64,000 nucleotides of DNA from Massilia frigida (GCF_011682175.1 NZ_WHJG01000023.1:57972-121971); one strand, 5' to 3'; shown: positions 52,884 to 62,096, numbered from the stretch's first letter. Program-made: numbers and translations. The notes: a model not told the origin generated them from the letters alone.

Positions 52884-54869
52884 ATGAACGATCACCTGGT
52901 CCAGTTTTACGAGGACGACGTCTTTCTCATCAAGGGCCTGGCCGACTACATCGGCGACGCCCTCGAACGCGGCGACCAAGGCATCGCCATCGCCACCAGT
53001 GGCCATCTCGACATGCTGCACGAAAGCCTGTTCGCGCGCGGGCTGGTCGACGCGCAGGGCCACAACCCCGGCGGCAGCTACCTGGCCTTGCACGCCGACC
53101 ACATGCTGCCCATGTTCATGGACAATGGCATGCCCGACGAGCGCCGCTTCCGCACCGCCATCGGCGACGTCATCCGCAAGGCCAGCGAGCAGCACCGCGG
53201 GCGCGTGTGCGTGTTCGGCGAAATGGTGGCGATCCTGTGCGCCACCTCGCACTGCTCGCTCAATGCCGTCGGCAAGCACGACGCCGCCCTCCGCGTCGAG
53301 CGCTTCTTCAACAACCTGCAGCGCCAGTTCGATTTCGAGCTGCTGTGCGCCTATCCGCTGAACGCCTTTCCGGCCGTCGCCGACGCGCCCATGTTCAACC
53401 AAGTGTGCACCCTGCACAGCCACGTGCTGCCGGCCGAGAGCTACGATCCGGCGGCCAGTGTGCACATGCTGCAGCGCACGATCGCCTCCTTGCAGCAGCA
53501 AGCCTATTCGCTCTCGACCGAAGTGCGCGACCGCCAGCTGGTCGAGCAAGCCCTGCGCGAAGTCAATATCGACCGCCTGACCGGCCTGCCCAACCGCAAT
53601 GTGTTCCAGGACCGGCTGGAAATGGACATCAAAAAAGCCCACCGCAGCGGCCTGCCCCTGGCCCTGCTGTTCATCGACCTCGACCATTTCAAGGAAATCA
53701 ACGACACGCTCGGCCATCAGGTCGGCGACATGCTGCTCAAGCAGGTCGGCCAGCGCCTGCAAACCTATGTGCGCGAGAGCGATACCGTGGCACGCCTGGG
53801 CGGCGACGAATTCACCATCACACTGAGCGAACTGAACAATGTCGACACGGTCACCGACGTGGCCCAGAAAATCCGCAACGACCTGGCCAAGCCCTTCCTG
53901 CTCGGAAACGAACTGGCGTATATCTCGGCCAGCATCGGCATCACCCTGTATCCGCGCGACGCGCAGAGCGCGGGCGAGCTGCTGCGCAACGCCGACCAGG
54001 CCATGTACCAGTCCAAGGACAACGGCCGCAACCGCTTCACCTACTTCACGCCCAGCATGCAAGAGGCGGCGCAGGCGCGCATGGCGATCAGCAACGAGCT
54101 GCGCCGGGCCATCGCCGAAGACCAGCTGGCGGTCCATTTCCAGCCCATCATCGACATGCACGACGGCCGCATCCGCAAGGCCGAAGCGCTGGTGCGCTGG
54201 CAGCATCCGGCGCGCGGGGCGGTCAGCCCGGTCGACTTCATCCCCATCGCCGAGCACACCGGGCAGATCGTCACGATCGGCAACTGGGTATTTCGCAAGG
54301 CGCTGGAGCACGCGCGCCGCTGGCGCAGCGTCGACCAGCAGCTGACGGTGAACGTCAACGTGTCTCCGGCCCAGTTCTATCACACCAATGGCGACAATTG
54401 CCGCCACTGGCTGACCGACAATGCCATCGACCTCACCGGCGGCACCGGCCCGCCCGCCGTGGGACTGGAAATCACCGAAGGCTTGCTGCTGGCCTCCAAC
54501 AGTGCGGTGACGAGGCTGTTGCTGGCCTTCCAGCAGGCCGGCATCAAGATTTCGCTCGACGATTTCGGCACCGGCTATTCCTCGCTGTCCTATCTGCGCA
54601 AGTTCAACCTCGACTTCCTCAAGATCGACCAGTCCTTCGTCTACAACCTGGAGCACGACGCGGCCAACGTGGCGCTGTGCGAGGCCATCATCGTCATGGC
54701 GCACAAGCTGGGGCTGAAAGTCATCGCCGAGGGCGTGGAAACCGAACAGCAATACGAGATCTTGCGCCGCGCCGGCTGCGATTACGGCCAGGGTTTCCTG
54801 TTCGGCGTACCGCTGCCGGCGGACGAGTTCGAGGCGCTGCTGTACGGACGGCTGCCGCCGAGCGCCTGA
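52884..54869 (+). CDS. MEDS-GGDEF-EAL c-di-GMP protein
   Basis: A 661-residue cytoplasmic protein. Residues ~1-180 form a MEDS-type sensory domain (HLVQFYEDDVFLIKGLADYIGDALERGDQGIAIAT, RVCVFGEMV). A GGDEF domain follows with GGDEF at 306-310, then an EAL domain with EAL at 434-436 and SLDDFGTGYSSLSYLRK. Both signatures are intact. It resembles the protein at 21954-24419 in its output half (VARLGGDEFT, LRKFNLDFLKIDQSF), suggesting shared ancestry of the GGDEF-EAL module. MEDS is named for methanogen/methylotroph sensory domains; its ligand is unknown. Confidence 0.92.
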   Translation: MNDHLVQFYEDDVFLIKGLADYIGDALERGDQGIAIATSGHLDMLHESLFARGLVDAQGHNPGGSYLALHADHMLPMFMDNGMPDERRFRTAIGDVIRKASEQHRGRVCVFGEMVAILCATSHCSLNAVGKHDAALRVERFFNNLQRQFDFELLCAYPLNAFPAVADAPMFNQVCTLHSHVLPAESYDPAASVHMLQRTIASLQQQAYSLSTEVRDRQLVEQALREVNIDRLTGLPNRNVFQDRLEMDIKKAHRSGLPLALLFIDLDHFKEINDTLGHQVGDMLLKQVGQRLQTYVRESDTVARLGGDEFTITLSELNNVDTVTDVAQKIRNDLAKPFLLGNELAYISASIGITLYPRDAQSAGELLRNADQAMYQSKDNGRNRFTYFTPSMQEAAQARMAISNELRRAIAEDQLAVHFQPIIDMHDGRIRKAEALVRWQHPARGAVSPVDFIPIAEHTGQIVTIGNWVFRKALEHARRWRSVDQQLTVNVNVSPAQFYHTNGDNCRHWLTDNAIDLTGGTGPPAVGLEITEGLLLASNSAVTRLLLAFQQAGIKISLDDFGTGYSSLSYLRKFNLDFLKIDQSFVYNLEHDAANVALCEAIIVMAHKLGLKVIAEGVETEQQYEILRRAGCDYGQGFLFGVPLPADEFEALLYGRLPPSA

Positions 54870-54975
54870 GCAGCCCTCATTCGCGGAAATAACATGACCG
54901 TCAGCAATATTTTCAGCTTGCTCGTACAATTGCCGGATGCGCCCTTGCGCCAACCACGCGCAAGCACGCCACGCC

Positions 54976-56181
54976 ATGGACCACCCTCTCCGCCCCGTCA
55001 AGACCATCGCCATTCTCGCCGCGACCCAGATCCTATCCTGGGGCACCCTGTACTACGCCTTCGCCGTCGTGGCCCACGACATTGCGCGCGAGCTGGGCTT
55101 GCCGGCGTCCGCCGTGTTCGGCGCGTTTTCCTGGTGCCTGCTGGTGGCCGGCCTCACCGCCACCCCGGCCGGCATGCTGATCGACCGCCACGGCGGACGC
55201 CTGGTCATGGCCGGCGGCTCGCTGCTGTGCGGGCTCGGCTTCATCCTGCTGAGCCAGGCGCGGGGCCCCAGCGCCTACTACCTGGCCTGGACCGTGCTCG
55301 GCGCGGCCATGCCGGCCGTGCTGTACGAGGCCGCCTTCGCCACCCTCAACCGCCTGTTCGGCATCGGCGCGCGCAAGGCGATCTCGACCATCACCCTGTT
55401 CGGCGGCTTCGCCAGCACCGTGTTCTGGCCCCTGACGGTGCACCTGAACGGCAGCGCCGGCTGGCGCAGCACCTACCTGGCCTACGGCCTGCTCCAGTTG
55501 CTGCTGTGCCTGCCGCTGCATTTGTTGCTGGGCACGCCAAGCAAGGCAGCCGAGGTGCGCAAACCCGCCGCCACGGGCACCGATTTCAGCTTGGCCCAGG
55601 CGCTGCGCCATCCCGCCTTCTGGAAGCTCGCCTTTGCCTTCTCGGCCAACAGTTTCATTTTCTCGGCGCTGTCGGCGCACCTGATTCCCATCCTGCAATC
55701 CTACGGCCACCCCTTGTCCAGCGTGGTGTGGATGGCCGCGCTGATCGGGCCGATGCAGGTCGCCGGCCGGATCGGCGAAATGCGCCTGGCCCGCCACGCA
55801 CGCCCGCAAGCGAGCGGCACTTTTTGCTTCGCGCTCTTGCCCGGCGCCTTGCTCGCCGTGCTGTTCTGGGGCCAGCACCAGGCGGCGGTGGCGCTGTTCT
55901 GCGTGCTCTACGGCCTGTCCAACGGCATCCTGACCATCGTGCGCGGCACCTTGCCGCAGATCCTGTTCGGCGCGCGCAACTATGGCGCCATTTCCGGCGC
56001 CCTGGCCGGGCCGGCGCTGCTGTCGCGTGCCGCCGGCCCCATCGCCATCGCGACCCTGCTTCAGTTCCAAGCCTCGCCGGCCATGCTGTTTTCGCTGCTG
56101 CTGGGCTGCTCGCTGGCCTCGCTCCTGTTCTATCAGTTAGCCGTGCGCAGCGGCACCCCTGCTACCGCCACTGCCCGCTGA
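54976..56181 (+). CDS. MFS transporter
   Basis: A 401-residue protein with about 12 transmembrane segments. ATG 54976 is preferred over ATG 54937 because the first helix (KTIAILAATQILSWGTLYYAF) then starts near the N-terminus. Motifs include the loop DRHGGRLVMAGG and GARKAISTITLFGG. It is an inner-membrane major facilitator, probably for a small organic or anion-type solute; the substrate cannot be inferred. It overlaps no neighbour; the sugar dehydrogenase gene starts 76 bp downstream. Confidence 0.88.
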   Translation: MDHPLRPVKTIAILAATQILSWGTLYYAFAVVAHDIARELGLPASAVFGAFSWCLLVAGLTATPAGMLIDRHGGRLVMAGGSLLCGLGFILLSQARGPSAYYLAWTVLGAAMPAVLYEAAFATLNRLFGIGARKAISTITLFGGFASTVFWPLTVHLNGSAGWRSTYLAYGLLQLLLCLPLHLLLGTPSKAAEVRKPAATGTDFSLAQALRHPAFWKLAFAFSANSFIFSALSAHLIPILQSYGHPLSSVVWMAALIGPMQVAGRIGEMRLARHARPQASGTFCFALLPGALLAVLFWGQHQAAVALFCVLYGLSNGILTIVRGTLPQILFGARNYGAISGALAGPALLSRAAGPIAIATLLQFQASPAMLFSLLLGCSLASLLFYQLAVRSGTPATATAR

Positions 56182-56257
56182 ACGGCGTGCGATGGCGCAC
56201 AGACCACCGCCGGCACGGCCCGTATTGTCAATCGCTCAAGACACTGCGGAGGATGAC

Positions 56258-57685
56258 ATGCCCACACCCCACCTGCGGACCGTCCTGGCCGCGCTTGCCA
56301 TGCTCCTGCTGTCCGCCTGCGGCGGCTCGGATGGCGGCAAGCGCCCGGCCGGCAACGGCGCCCTGAGCGTCAACCTGGCCAACCTGCCTGCCGGGCTGCC
56401 GGCGGCGGTGCGCATCAGCGGCCCGGCATCCTACGCAAAAACCATCGGCAGCGGCCAGACCTTGTCGGGCCTGGCCCCCGGCAGCTACACCGTCAGCGCC
56501 AACAGCATCCTGAGCGGCAACATGACCTGGAGCGCCGCCGTCCCGGTCCAGAGCGCCACCGTGGCCGATGGCGCCACCGCCGTGGTCAACGTCAGCTACA
56601 GCAGCAGCACCCTGGCGCTGGCCGTACGCGAAGTGGCCAGCGTGAGCGGCGCCGTGTTCCTTACCGCGCCAGCCGGCGACGCGCGCCAGTTCATCGTCGA
56701 GCGCAGCGGTCGCATCCTGGTGATGCAGGATGGCGCACTGCTGGGCACGCCCTTCCTCGACATCCGCAACCGGGTCGCCGTCACCGGCGAAGGCGGCCTG
56801 CTGTCGATGGCCTTCCATCCCCAGTACGCCAGCAACGGCTGGTTCTTCATCTATTACACCGACGCCGGCAACGACATCGTGATCGAACGGCACAGCGTGT
56901 CCGCCGCCAACCGCAACCTGGCCGAACCATCGGCGGTGCTGGAAATCATCCGCATCCCCCACCCCGGCGCCACCAACCATTACGGCGGCCTGGTCAGCTT
57001 CGGCCCGGACGGCTTCCTGTACCTGGGCACGGGCGACGGCGGCGGCGCGGGCGACCCCAACGGCAATGCGCAAAACCTCACTCTCCTGCTCGGCAAAATG
57101 CTGCGCCTGGACGTCGCCAATGCGCGCGGCGCGCAGCCGTACGTCATTCCAGCGACCAACCCTTTCGCCGGCCAGTCCGGGCGCCGCGCCGAGATCTGGG
57201 CGTCCGGCCTGCGCAATCCATGGCGCTATGCCTTCGACGCCGAGCGCCTGTACATCGCCGACGTCGGCCAGTCCAGGCGCGAGGAAGTCGATATCGCCGC
57301 CGTATCCCAGGGCGGCCTGAACTATGGATGGAACATCATGGAAGCGTCGCTCTGCTACAACGCGGCCATCTGCAACAAATCCGGGCTGACCATGCCCGCC
57401 TTCGAGTACGATCACGGCAGCGTCAACGGTTGCTCGATCACGGGCGGCTATGTGTACCGGGGCAAGGCGATTGCCGAACTGGCGGGGCGCTACTTTTATT
57501 CCGATTATTGCGGCGGCTACCTCAAGAGCTTCCTGTATAAGGACCACAGCGTCACCGAACAGACCAGTTGGACCATCCCCGACATCGACGGCGTGCAATC
57601 GTTCGGCCAGGATGGCAATGGCGAGCTGTACCTGATCGCTGCGAGCGGCAAGGTTTACCGGATCGTGCGCGCGGGCACGCCGTAA
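56258..57685 (+). CDS. PQQ-dependent sugar dehydrogenase-like lipoprotein
   Basis: A 475-residue protein with GGAGGA before ATG 56258. Lipobox LSAC. Residues ~35-120 form a small beta-sandwich (carboxypeptidase-like or Ig-type); residues ~125-475 are a glucose/sorbosone dehydrogenase-type six-bladed propeller: GEGGLLSMAFHPQYASNGWFF, TNHYGGLVSFGPDGFLYLGTGDGGGAGDP, GLRNPWRYAFD, FGQDGNGELY. The family oxidises aldose sugars with PQQ and calcium; some members (HHIP-like) lack activity. No PQQ biosynthesis genes are nearby. Confidence 0.88.
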   Translation: MPTPHLRTVLAALAMLLLSACGGSDGGKRPAGNGALSVNLANLPAGLPAAVRISGPASYAKTIGSGQTLSGLAPGSYTVSANSILSGNMTWSAAVPVQSATVADGATAVVNVSYSSSTLALAVREVASVSGAVFLTAPAGDARQFIVERSGRILVMQDGALLGTPFLDIRNRVAVTGEGGLLSMAFHPQYASNGWFFIYYTDAGNDIVIERHSVSAANRNLAEPSAVLEIIRIPHPGATNHYGGLVSFGPDGFLYLGTGDGGGAGDPNGNAQNLTLLLGKMLRLDVANARGAQPYVIPATNPFAGQSGRRAEIWASGLRNPWRYAFDAERLYIADVGQSRREEVDIAAVSQGGLNYGWNIMEASLCYNAAICNKSGLTMPAFEYDHGSVNGCSITGGYVYRGKAIAELAGRYFYSDYCGGYLKSFLYKDHSVTEQTSWTIPDIDGVQSFGQDGNGELYLIAASGKVYRIVRAGTP

Positions 57686-57703
57686 GACAGCGCGGTAGCC
57701 GGC

Positions 57704-57775
57704 GCGCCAGGCGACGCGCTAGGCGACGCGCCAGGCGATGCGCCAGGCGATGCGCTAGCTGACGCGCTCGCCGGC
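57704..57775 (-). repeat. 12-bp tandem repeat (about 6 copies)
   Basis: Six 12-bp units of consensus GCGCYAGGCGAY from 57704 to 57775, e.g. GCGCTAGGCGAC at 57716-57727. The unit is the reverse complement of that at 18342-18400. It starts 18 bp after the sugar dehydrogenase stop. Copies diverge, the last one most. Confidence 0.85.
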
Positions 57776-57852
57776 GCGGTAACAAATCGACCGGGCGGGG
57801 CATGACGCGCTAAAATCGGCGTTTGCCCCGTCCATTACGAACCGGTACCCCT

Positions 57853-58296
57853 ATGGCCCGCCTGATCCTCGATTTTCCGGAAGAGCAGTATTACTACACG
57901 ACCCCGCTGACCGTGCGCGTGACCGACATCAACGGCGCCAACCACCTCGGCAACGACTCGATGATTTCGATGATTTCCGAGGCGCGGGCACGCTTCCTGT
58001 ACGAATTCGGCGTCGCTGAAACCGAGCGCGACGGCACCGGCATCATCGTCACCGACCTCGCCACCACCTACCGCGCCGAAGCGCACGCGCGCGACCAGCT
58101 GCTGTTCGAGGTCGGCGTGATGGATTTCAACAAATACGGCGGCGACCTGATCTTCCGCGTGACCCGTCCGCGCGACAAGAAACAGATCGCCATGGCCAAG
58201 TCCGGTTTTGTCTTCTTCAACTACAAGACCACGCAAGTGGTGACGATGCCGGACGACTTCCGCGCCAAATTCCCGCGCGTGAACTGGATCGATTAA
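57853..58296 (+). CDS. Hotdog-fold thioesterase
   Basis: A 147-residue protein starting at ATG 57853. 4HBT-like hotdog features: TVRVTDINGANHLGNDSMISMISEARARFL (the N-x-H-L-x-N-x-x region), IIVTDLATTYRAEAHARDQL and a terminal beta-sheet. Acyl-CoA thioesterase activity is expected. Monocistronic; the next gene is the sigma factor 54 bp downstream. Confidence 0.85.
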   Translation: MARLILDFPEEQYYYTTPLTVRVTDINGANHLGNDSMISMISEARARFLYEFGVAETERDGTGIIVTDLATTYRAEAHARDQLLFEVGVMDFNKYGGDLIFRVTRPRDKKQIAMAKSGFVFFNYKTTQVVTMPDDFRAKFPRVNWID

Positions 58297-58349
58297 AAAA
58301 TAGTTGGAACTTTTTCGTCCGCGGGCGGCAATACAGGGACGAGACCACC

Positions 58350-58940
58350 ATGACGATGCCGCCCACACCTTCCGACACCGACCTGCTGCACCAGTTGCGC
58401 AATGGCGCGGGCGCGGCATTCCACACCCTGTACCAGCGCCACCAGGCGCCCTTGTACCGCTTCGCCCTGCTGCGCACCGGCTCGGGCGACACGGCGGCCG
58501 ACATCGTCCAGGAAGTGTTCATGGGTTTACTGACCGGCAGCTTGCGCTACGATCCGCTGCGCGGGCTGCTGCTGCACTTCCTGTTCGGCGTGGCGCGCAA
58601 GCTGATCCTCAAGCACGAACAGCCGCGCCTGCGCCTGGCCAGCCTGCCCGATGCCGGCGACGATGACGACAGCGCGTTCGAGGCCGGCAGCGACGAAGGC
58701 GAACCGCTGGCACGCCTGCTCGACAACGAACTGGCCGAACAGGTGCGGCGCGCACTGAGCCTGCTGCCGCCGCACTACCGCGACGCCGTCATCCTCTACG
58801 AGCTGCACGACATGTCCTACCTGGAGATTGCCGCCATCTGCCAGATCGATATCGGCACCGTGCGCTCGCGCCTCTCGCGCGGGCGCGCCGCGCTGGCCAA
58901 ACGGCTGGCGGCGCACCGTCCCGCCGCCCTGCATGACTGA
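58350..58940 (+). CDS. ECF-type RNA polymerase sigma factor
   Basis: A 196-residue protein starting at ATG 58350 after GGGACGAG. Sigma region 2 (DTAADIVQEVFMGLLTGS, LHFLFGVARKLILKHEQ) and region 4 (ALSLLPPHYRDAVILYELHDMSYLEIAAICQIDIGTVRSRLSRGR) are typical of ECF sigma factors. An acidic linker (DAGDDDDSAFEAGSDEGE) separates them. It is followed by a small protein with one membrane helix, a likely cognate anti-sigma factor. Confidence 0.92.
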   Translation: MTMPPTPSDTDLLHQLRNGAGAAFHTLYQRHQAPLYRFALLRTGSGDTAADIVQEVFMGLLTGSLRYDPLRGLLLHFLFGVARKLILKHEQPRLRLASLPDAGDDDDSAFEAGSDEGEPLARLLDNELAEQVRRALSLLPPHYRDAVILYELHDMSYLEIAAICQIDIGTVRSRLSRGRAALAKRLAAHRPAALHD

Positions 58941-58956
58941 TTGCCGAAAGAGCGCC

Positions 58957-59439
58957 ATGAACCACGATCTCCCTGACCCCGACCTGGCCGCCCCGCTGGC
59001 CGCCTTGCGCAGCGCCAGCGCCGCTTGCAGCACGCCCGCGCGAGTGGAACACGCCCTGATGGCCGCCTTTGCCGCGCAGTTTGCGCGCAAGCGCTGGTAC
59101 CAGCGGCTGTCGCCGGCGCAATGGGGCCTGGCGGGCAGCCTGGGCGGCGCCACGGCGGCGCTGCTGGCCGTGCTGGTCCTGCGCGTCCCGCTGCCCGGCG
59201 GCGCCGGCCAGGCGCCGCTGGCGCACCCTGACGACGGCCTGGCCTTCATCGCCCTCGTATCGCAGGAACGGATCGAACAGGAACCGAACCCGCGCATGCT
59301 CGAAACCAGCCTGCCGCGTACCGAACTGGCGGCGCTCGGGGTGCCGGTCAGCCCGGACACGGCGGGCGACTCGGTGCGTGCCGAAATGCTGGTGGGCGCC
59401 GACGGCGTGCCGCTGGCCCTGCGCCTGAGTTCACAGTAA
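58957..59439 (+). CDS. Putative anti-sigma factor (single-pass membrane)
   Basis: A 160-residue protein with GAAAGAG before ATG 58957 (an ATG at 58933 overlapping the sigma stop is an alternative). The N-terminal ~60 residues are helical and soluble (LAALRSASAACSTPARVEHALMAAFAAQFARK). One membrane helix (~73-93, GLAGSLGGATAALLAVLVL) is followed by a ~65-residue periplasmic tail. This is a common anti-sigma layout, but no classic zinc anti-sigma (HxxxCxxC) motif is present. It is inferred from its position after the sigma factor. Confidence 0.65.
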   Translation: MNHDLPDPDLAAPLAALRSASAACSTPARVEHALMAAFAAQFARKRWYQRLSPAQWGLAGSLGGATAALLAVLVLRVPLPGGAGQAPLAHPDDGLAFIALVSQERIEQEPNPRMLETSLPRTELAALGVPVSPDTAGDSVRAEMLVGADGVPLALRLSSQ

Positions 59440-59465
59440 TCCCATTCAACCTCGAAGGAACCATC

Positions 59466-60392
59466 ATGCACACGACCCGACTCCTGTTCGCCGTCCTGAT
59501 CGGCAGCGCGCTGCTGCCCGCGGCGCAAGCCGCCGTGGCCACGCCCCCCGATCCCTTGCGCTTTATCGGACCGCTGATGCCGATGCACGGCAAGGCCGTC
59601 AAGAACGCGCCGTACAGCGCCGAAGCGGTATTTGAGCAGTTGCAGCGCCTGGCCGATGGCAACGAGATCAGCCGCACCAGCATTTCCATGAATTACCGCG
59701 ACAGCGCCGGCCGCACGCGCCAGGAAATCCGCGACGCCAGCGGCGAGGTGCGCACCATCACCCTGTACGAGCCGGCCGACGGCGTCACCTACATCCTCAA
59801 CCCGCACCAGAAAACGGCGACCAGGGTGGCCGACCCGAGCGCCACGGCGCGCGCCGCGGCCCGGGCCCGGTTAGCCCAATTGCGCGCCGAAGGCAAGCCG
59901 CCCGAACGCCGCCTTGAGGCCACCGACGAAGTGATCGTCAAAGGCGTCGAACGGGCCGGCGGCGACGAGCGCAAGCAGTTCCAGGAAAAGGTGCGCATCC
60001 AGATCGCCGACAGCATGGCCGGCTCGCGCCTCGGCCCGGCCATGGCGGGCGCCTTCGGCGATGTGCGCTGGGCGGCCAAGGCCAGCACGCGCGACCTGGG
60101 CAGCAAGGAGATCGACGGCGTCAAGGCTGACGGCAAGCTGCGCACCTACGAGATTCCCGCCGGCGAAGTCGGCAACCGCAACGCCATCGTGGTGTCGCAC
60201 GAAAGCTGGTATGCGCCGGACCTGAAGGTGACCATGTACAGCAAGCACAGCGACCCGCGCAGTGGCGAGCGGACTTACCGCCTGACCAATCTCAAGCGCG
60301 ATGAACCGGCGCCGGCGCTGTTTGCCGTGCCGGCCGATTACACGGTCCGGGATGTGCTGGCCGAGCGCGCCAAGGCGGCCGCCAGCCGCTGA
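59466..60392 (+). CDS. Exported protein of unknown function, sigma operon
   Basis: A 308-residue protein with AAGGAA before ATG 59466. A signal peptide ends AQAAVA. The mature part has beta-strand-rich segments (TSISMNYRDSAGRTRQEIRD, VRTITLYEPADGVTYILNP, TYEIPAGEVGNRNAIVV, SWYAPDLKVTMYSKHSDP) and a long basic/Ala-rich region (TARAAARARLAQLRAEGKPPERR). It is the third gene of the sigma-anti-sigma unit (26-bp gap) and a probable member of its regulon. No family was recognised. Confidence 0.7.
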   Translation: MHTTRLLFAVLIGSALLPAAQAAVATPPDPLRFIGPLMPMHGKAVKNAPYSAEAVFEQLQRLADGNEISRTSISMNYRDSAGRTRQEIRDASGEVRTITLYEPADGVTYILNPHQKTATRVADPSATARAAARARLAQLRAEGKPPERRLEATDEVIVKGVERAGGDERKQFQEKVRIQIADSMAGSRLGPAMAGAFGDVRWAAKASTRDLGSKEIDGVKADGKLRTYEIPAGEVGNRNAIVVSHESWYAPDLKVTMYSKHSDPRSGERTYRLTNLKRDEPAPALFAVPADYTVRDVLAERAKAAASR

Positions 60393-60411
60393 GCCGCTAC
60401 GCTGGCGCCGC

Positions 60412-60608
60412 CTCACGTCGATGCCGTTCAATACCAGGTCGACGTCCGCCAGGAAATCGGCGCGGTCATCGTGGGTGCGCAACTGCCCGGCCATGCTGCG
60501 CGCAAACGGGGAATCCGCCGGGCTGAGCTGGGACCAGGCCGTGGCGACCTGTTCACGCAGGCCGGCCAGCTGGCGCGGGCGCAGCACCGGGCCGGGCCGA
60601 TGATCCGC
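60412..60608 (-). pseudogene. Remnant of a TetR-family regulator (C-terminal fragment)
   Basis: On the minus strand an open frame encodes QLAGLREQVATAWSQLSPADSPFARSMAGQLRTHDDRADF-type sequence ending ADVDLVLNGI, which is characteristic of TetR C-terminal ligand domains. The N-terminal HTH part and proper start are absent, and the frame has no stop after NGI (it continues into antisense sequence of the 59466 gene). It is a decayed fragment squeezed between two intact genes. Confidence 0.7.
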
Positions 60609-60640
60609 CGCGCCTGACGCGCGGCAAGTGCGCAGGACGC

Positions 60641-61135
60641 TTAGCGCGCCGCCAGCGTCTGCTTGAACCAGTCGTCGAGCATCTGTTTCTCGTAGCGCAG
60701 CAGCTCGTTGTTGCCGTACTGGTTCATGCGGTTCAGATACTGCATATTGCTCAGTTTTTCCTCACCCGACTTGATCACCTTGCCGCCTTCGGCAAGGCTG
60801 TAACGGAAGTGGATATGTGGCCAGTCGGCGCCGCCGTTCATCACGCGCAAATCCTGGCCGCCGCGAAAATTCGGCTTGACCTGGCCGGCCAGGTCGAGGT
60901 CGAGCACCTCCACCTTGAGTTCCTGCCCGGGCGGCAGGCTGGCCGCCAGCTTGGCGAAATGGTCCGTCAACTGCTTGAGGACGCGCTCGCGTTCCCACGG
61001 TGCGAACGGCACATCGGTAAAGCGGTCCGGCTCGGCATACGAGACCGATGCCGCGGCTGTGGCGGCACTGGCCGGCAGGGCCATCAGCGCCGCCAGCGCG
61101 CCTGCTTGCAACACCTTCGTCAATACGGTATTCAT
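60641..61135 (-). CDS. DUF3016 family exported protein
   Basis: A 164-residue protein starting at ATG 61135 with AAAGGA upstream on the coding strand. Signal peptide (AALMALPASAATA) then a DUF3016 domain: VSYAEPDRFTDVPFAPWERERVLKQLTDHF, LPPGQELKVEVLDLDLAG, HIHFRYSLAEGGKVIKSGEEKLSNM, and a C-terminal Y-E-K-x-M-L-D-D-W-F. The domain is periplasmic of unknown function. Divergent from the glycosylase gene. Confidence 0.85.
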   Translation of the reverse strand: MNTVLTKVLQAGALAALMALPASAATAAASVSYAEPDRFTDVPFAPWERERVLKQLTDHFAKLAASLPPGQELKVEVLDLDLAGQVKPNFRGGQDLRVMNGGADWPHIHFRYSLAEGGKVIKSGEEKLSNMQYLNRMNQYGNNELLRYEKQMLDDWFKQTLAAR

Positions 61136-61295
61136 GTTGATCCTTTCGATGCGCAACGCGCTTCTTCACCATGAAATATACGCGCTTTTGTCAACGCCGT
61201 CGGCGCATGAATTGTCGCCCTTTGTATCGAAATGTTAGCGGCCTCACTGTGCCTTTTCCGCGTTCAATCCAGAATCGGCAAAAAAGGAGATCACC

Positions 61296-62033
61296 GTGCC
61301 CGAAGGACCATCGCTCGTCATCCTGCGCGAAGAAACGACGCGTTTCGTCGGCAAGGAAATTGCCCGTGCCAGCGGCAACACCAAGACCGTCGACCTGGCC
61401 AGCCTGGAGGGGCAAAAAATCGTCTCGCTGCGCAGCTGGGGCAAGCACTTCATCATCGAATTGCCGCACACGGTGCTGCGCATTCACTTCATGCTGTTCG
61501 GCAGCTACCGCATCGATGAACGCAAGGACAAGCCGCCACGCATGGCGCTGGAATTTACGGATGGCAGCGAACTGAATTTCTACGCCTGCTCGGTCAAGCA
61601 CATCGAGCCCGACCTCGACGCCATCTACGACTGGGACGCCGACATCATGTCGCCCACCTGGGACGCGGCCAAGGCGCGCAAGAAGCTGCGCGCCGCGCCC
61701 GGCATGCTGGCCTGCGACGCCCTGCTCGACCAGGCCATCTTCGCCGGCGTGGGCAACATCATCAAGAATGAAGTGCTGTTCCGCATCCGCCTGCATCCAC
61801 TCTCGACCATCGGCGCGCTGCCGGCGCCCAAGCTGCGCGCCCTGGTGGAGCAGGCGCGTCAATACAGCTTCGATTTCCTTGAATGGAAAAAGCAGTTCGT
61901 GCTCAAGCAGCACTGGCTGGCACACCGCAAGAGCACCTGTCCGCGCTGCGGCATTGCGTTTTCAAAAGGACATCTGGGGATGACAAAACGGCGCGCGTTT
62001 TACTGCGAGAAATGCCAAAAACGCTACGGCTGA
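61296..62033 (+). CDS. Fpg/Nei-family DNA glycosylase (endonuclease VIII-like)
   Basis: A 245-residue protein starting at GTG 61296 with AGGAG 6 bp upstream. After removal of the initiator Met the N-terminal Pro and Glu (PEGPSLVI) supply the catalytic nucleophile. The H2TH region (DQAIFAGVGNIIKNEVLFRIRLHP) and a C-terminal zinc finger (CPRCG and CEKCQKR, four Cys) are intact. It excises oxidised bases in base excision repair. The sequence is closest to the Nei-like subgroup. Confidence 0.92.
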   Translation: MPEGPSLVILREETTRFVGKEIARASGNTKTVDLASLEGQKIVSLRSWGKHFIIELPHTVLRIHFMLFGSYRIDERKDKPPRMALEFTDGSELNFYACSVKHIEPDLDAIYDWDADIMSPTWDAAKARKKLRAAPGMLACDALLDQAIFAGVGNIIKNEVLFRIRLHPLSTIGALPAPKLRALVEQARQYSFDFLEWKKQFVLKQHWLAHRKSTCPRCGIAFSKGHLGMTKRRAFYCEKCQKRYG

Positions 62034-62096
62034 TGGCGCGCTTGCAACAGCGCTGAACCAATCGTCGCGCATGCGGGCAGGGTTTTGTATTGCATG

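Noticed and set aside
54894..56366. Plus-strand frame overlapping the MFS gene in another frame
   Set aside because: Arg/Pro-rich without membrane segments; the other frame gives a 12-helix transporter.
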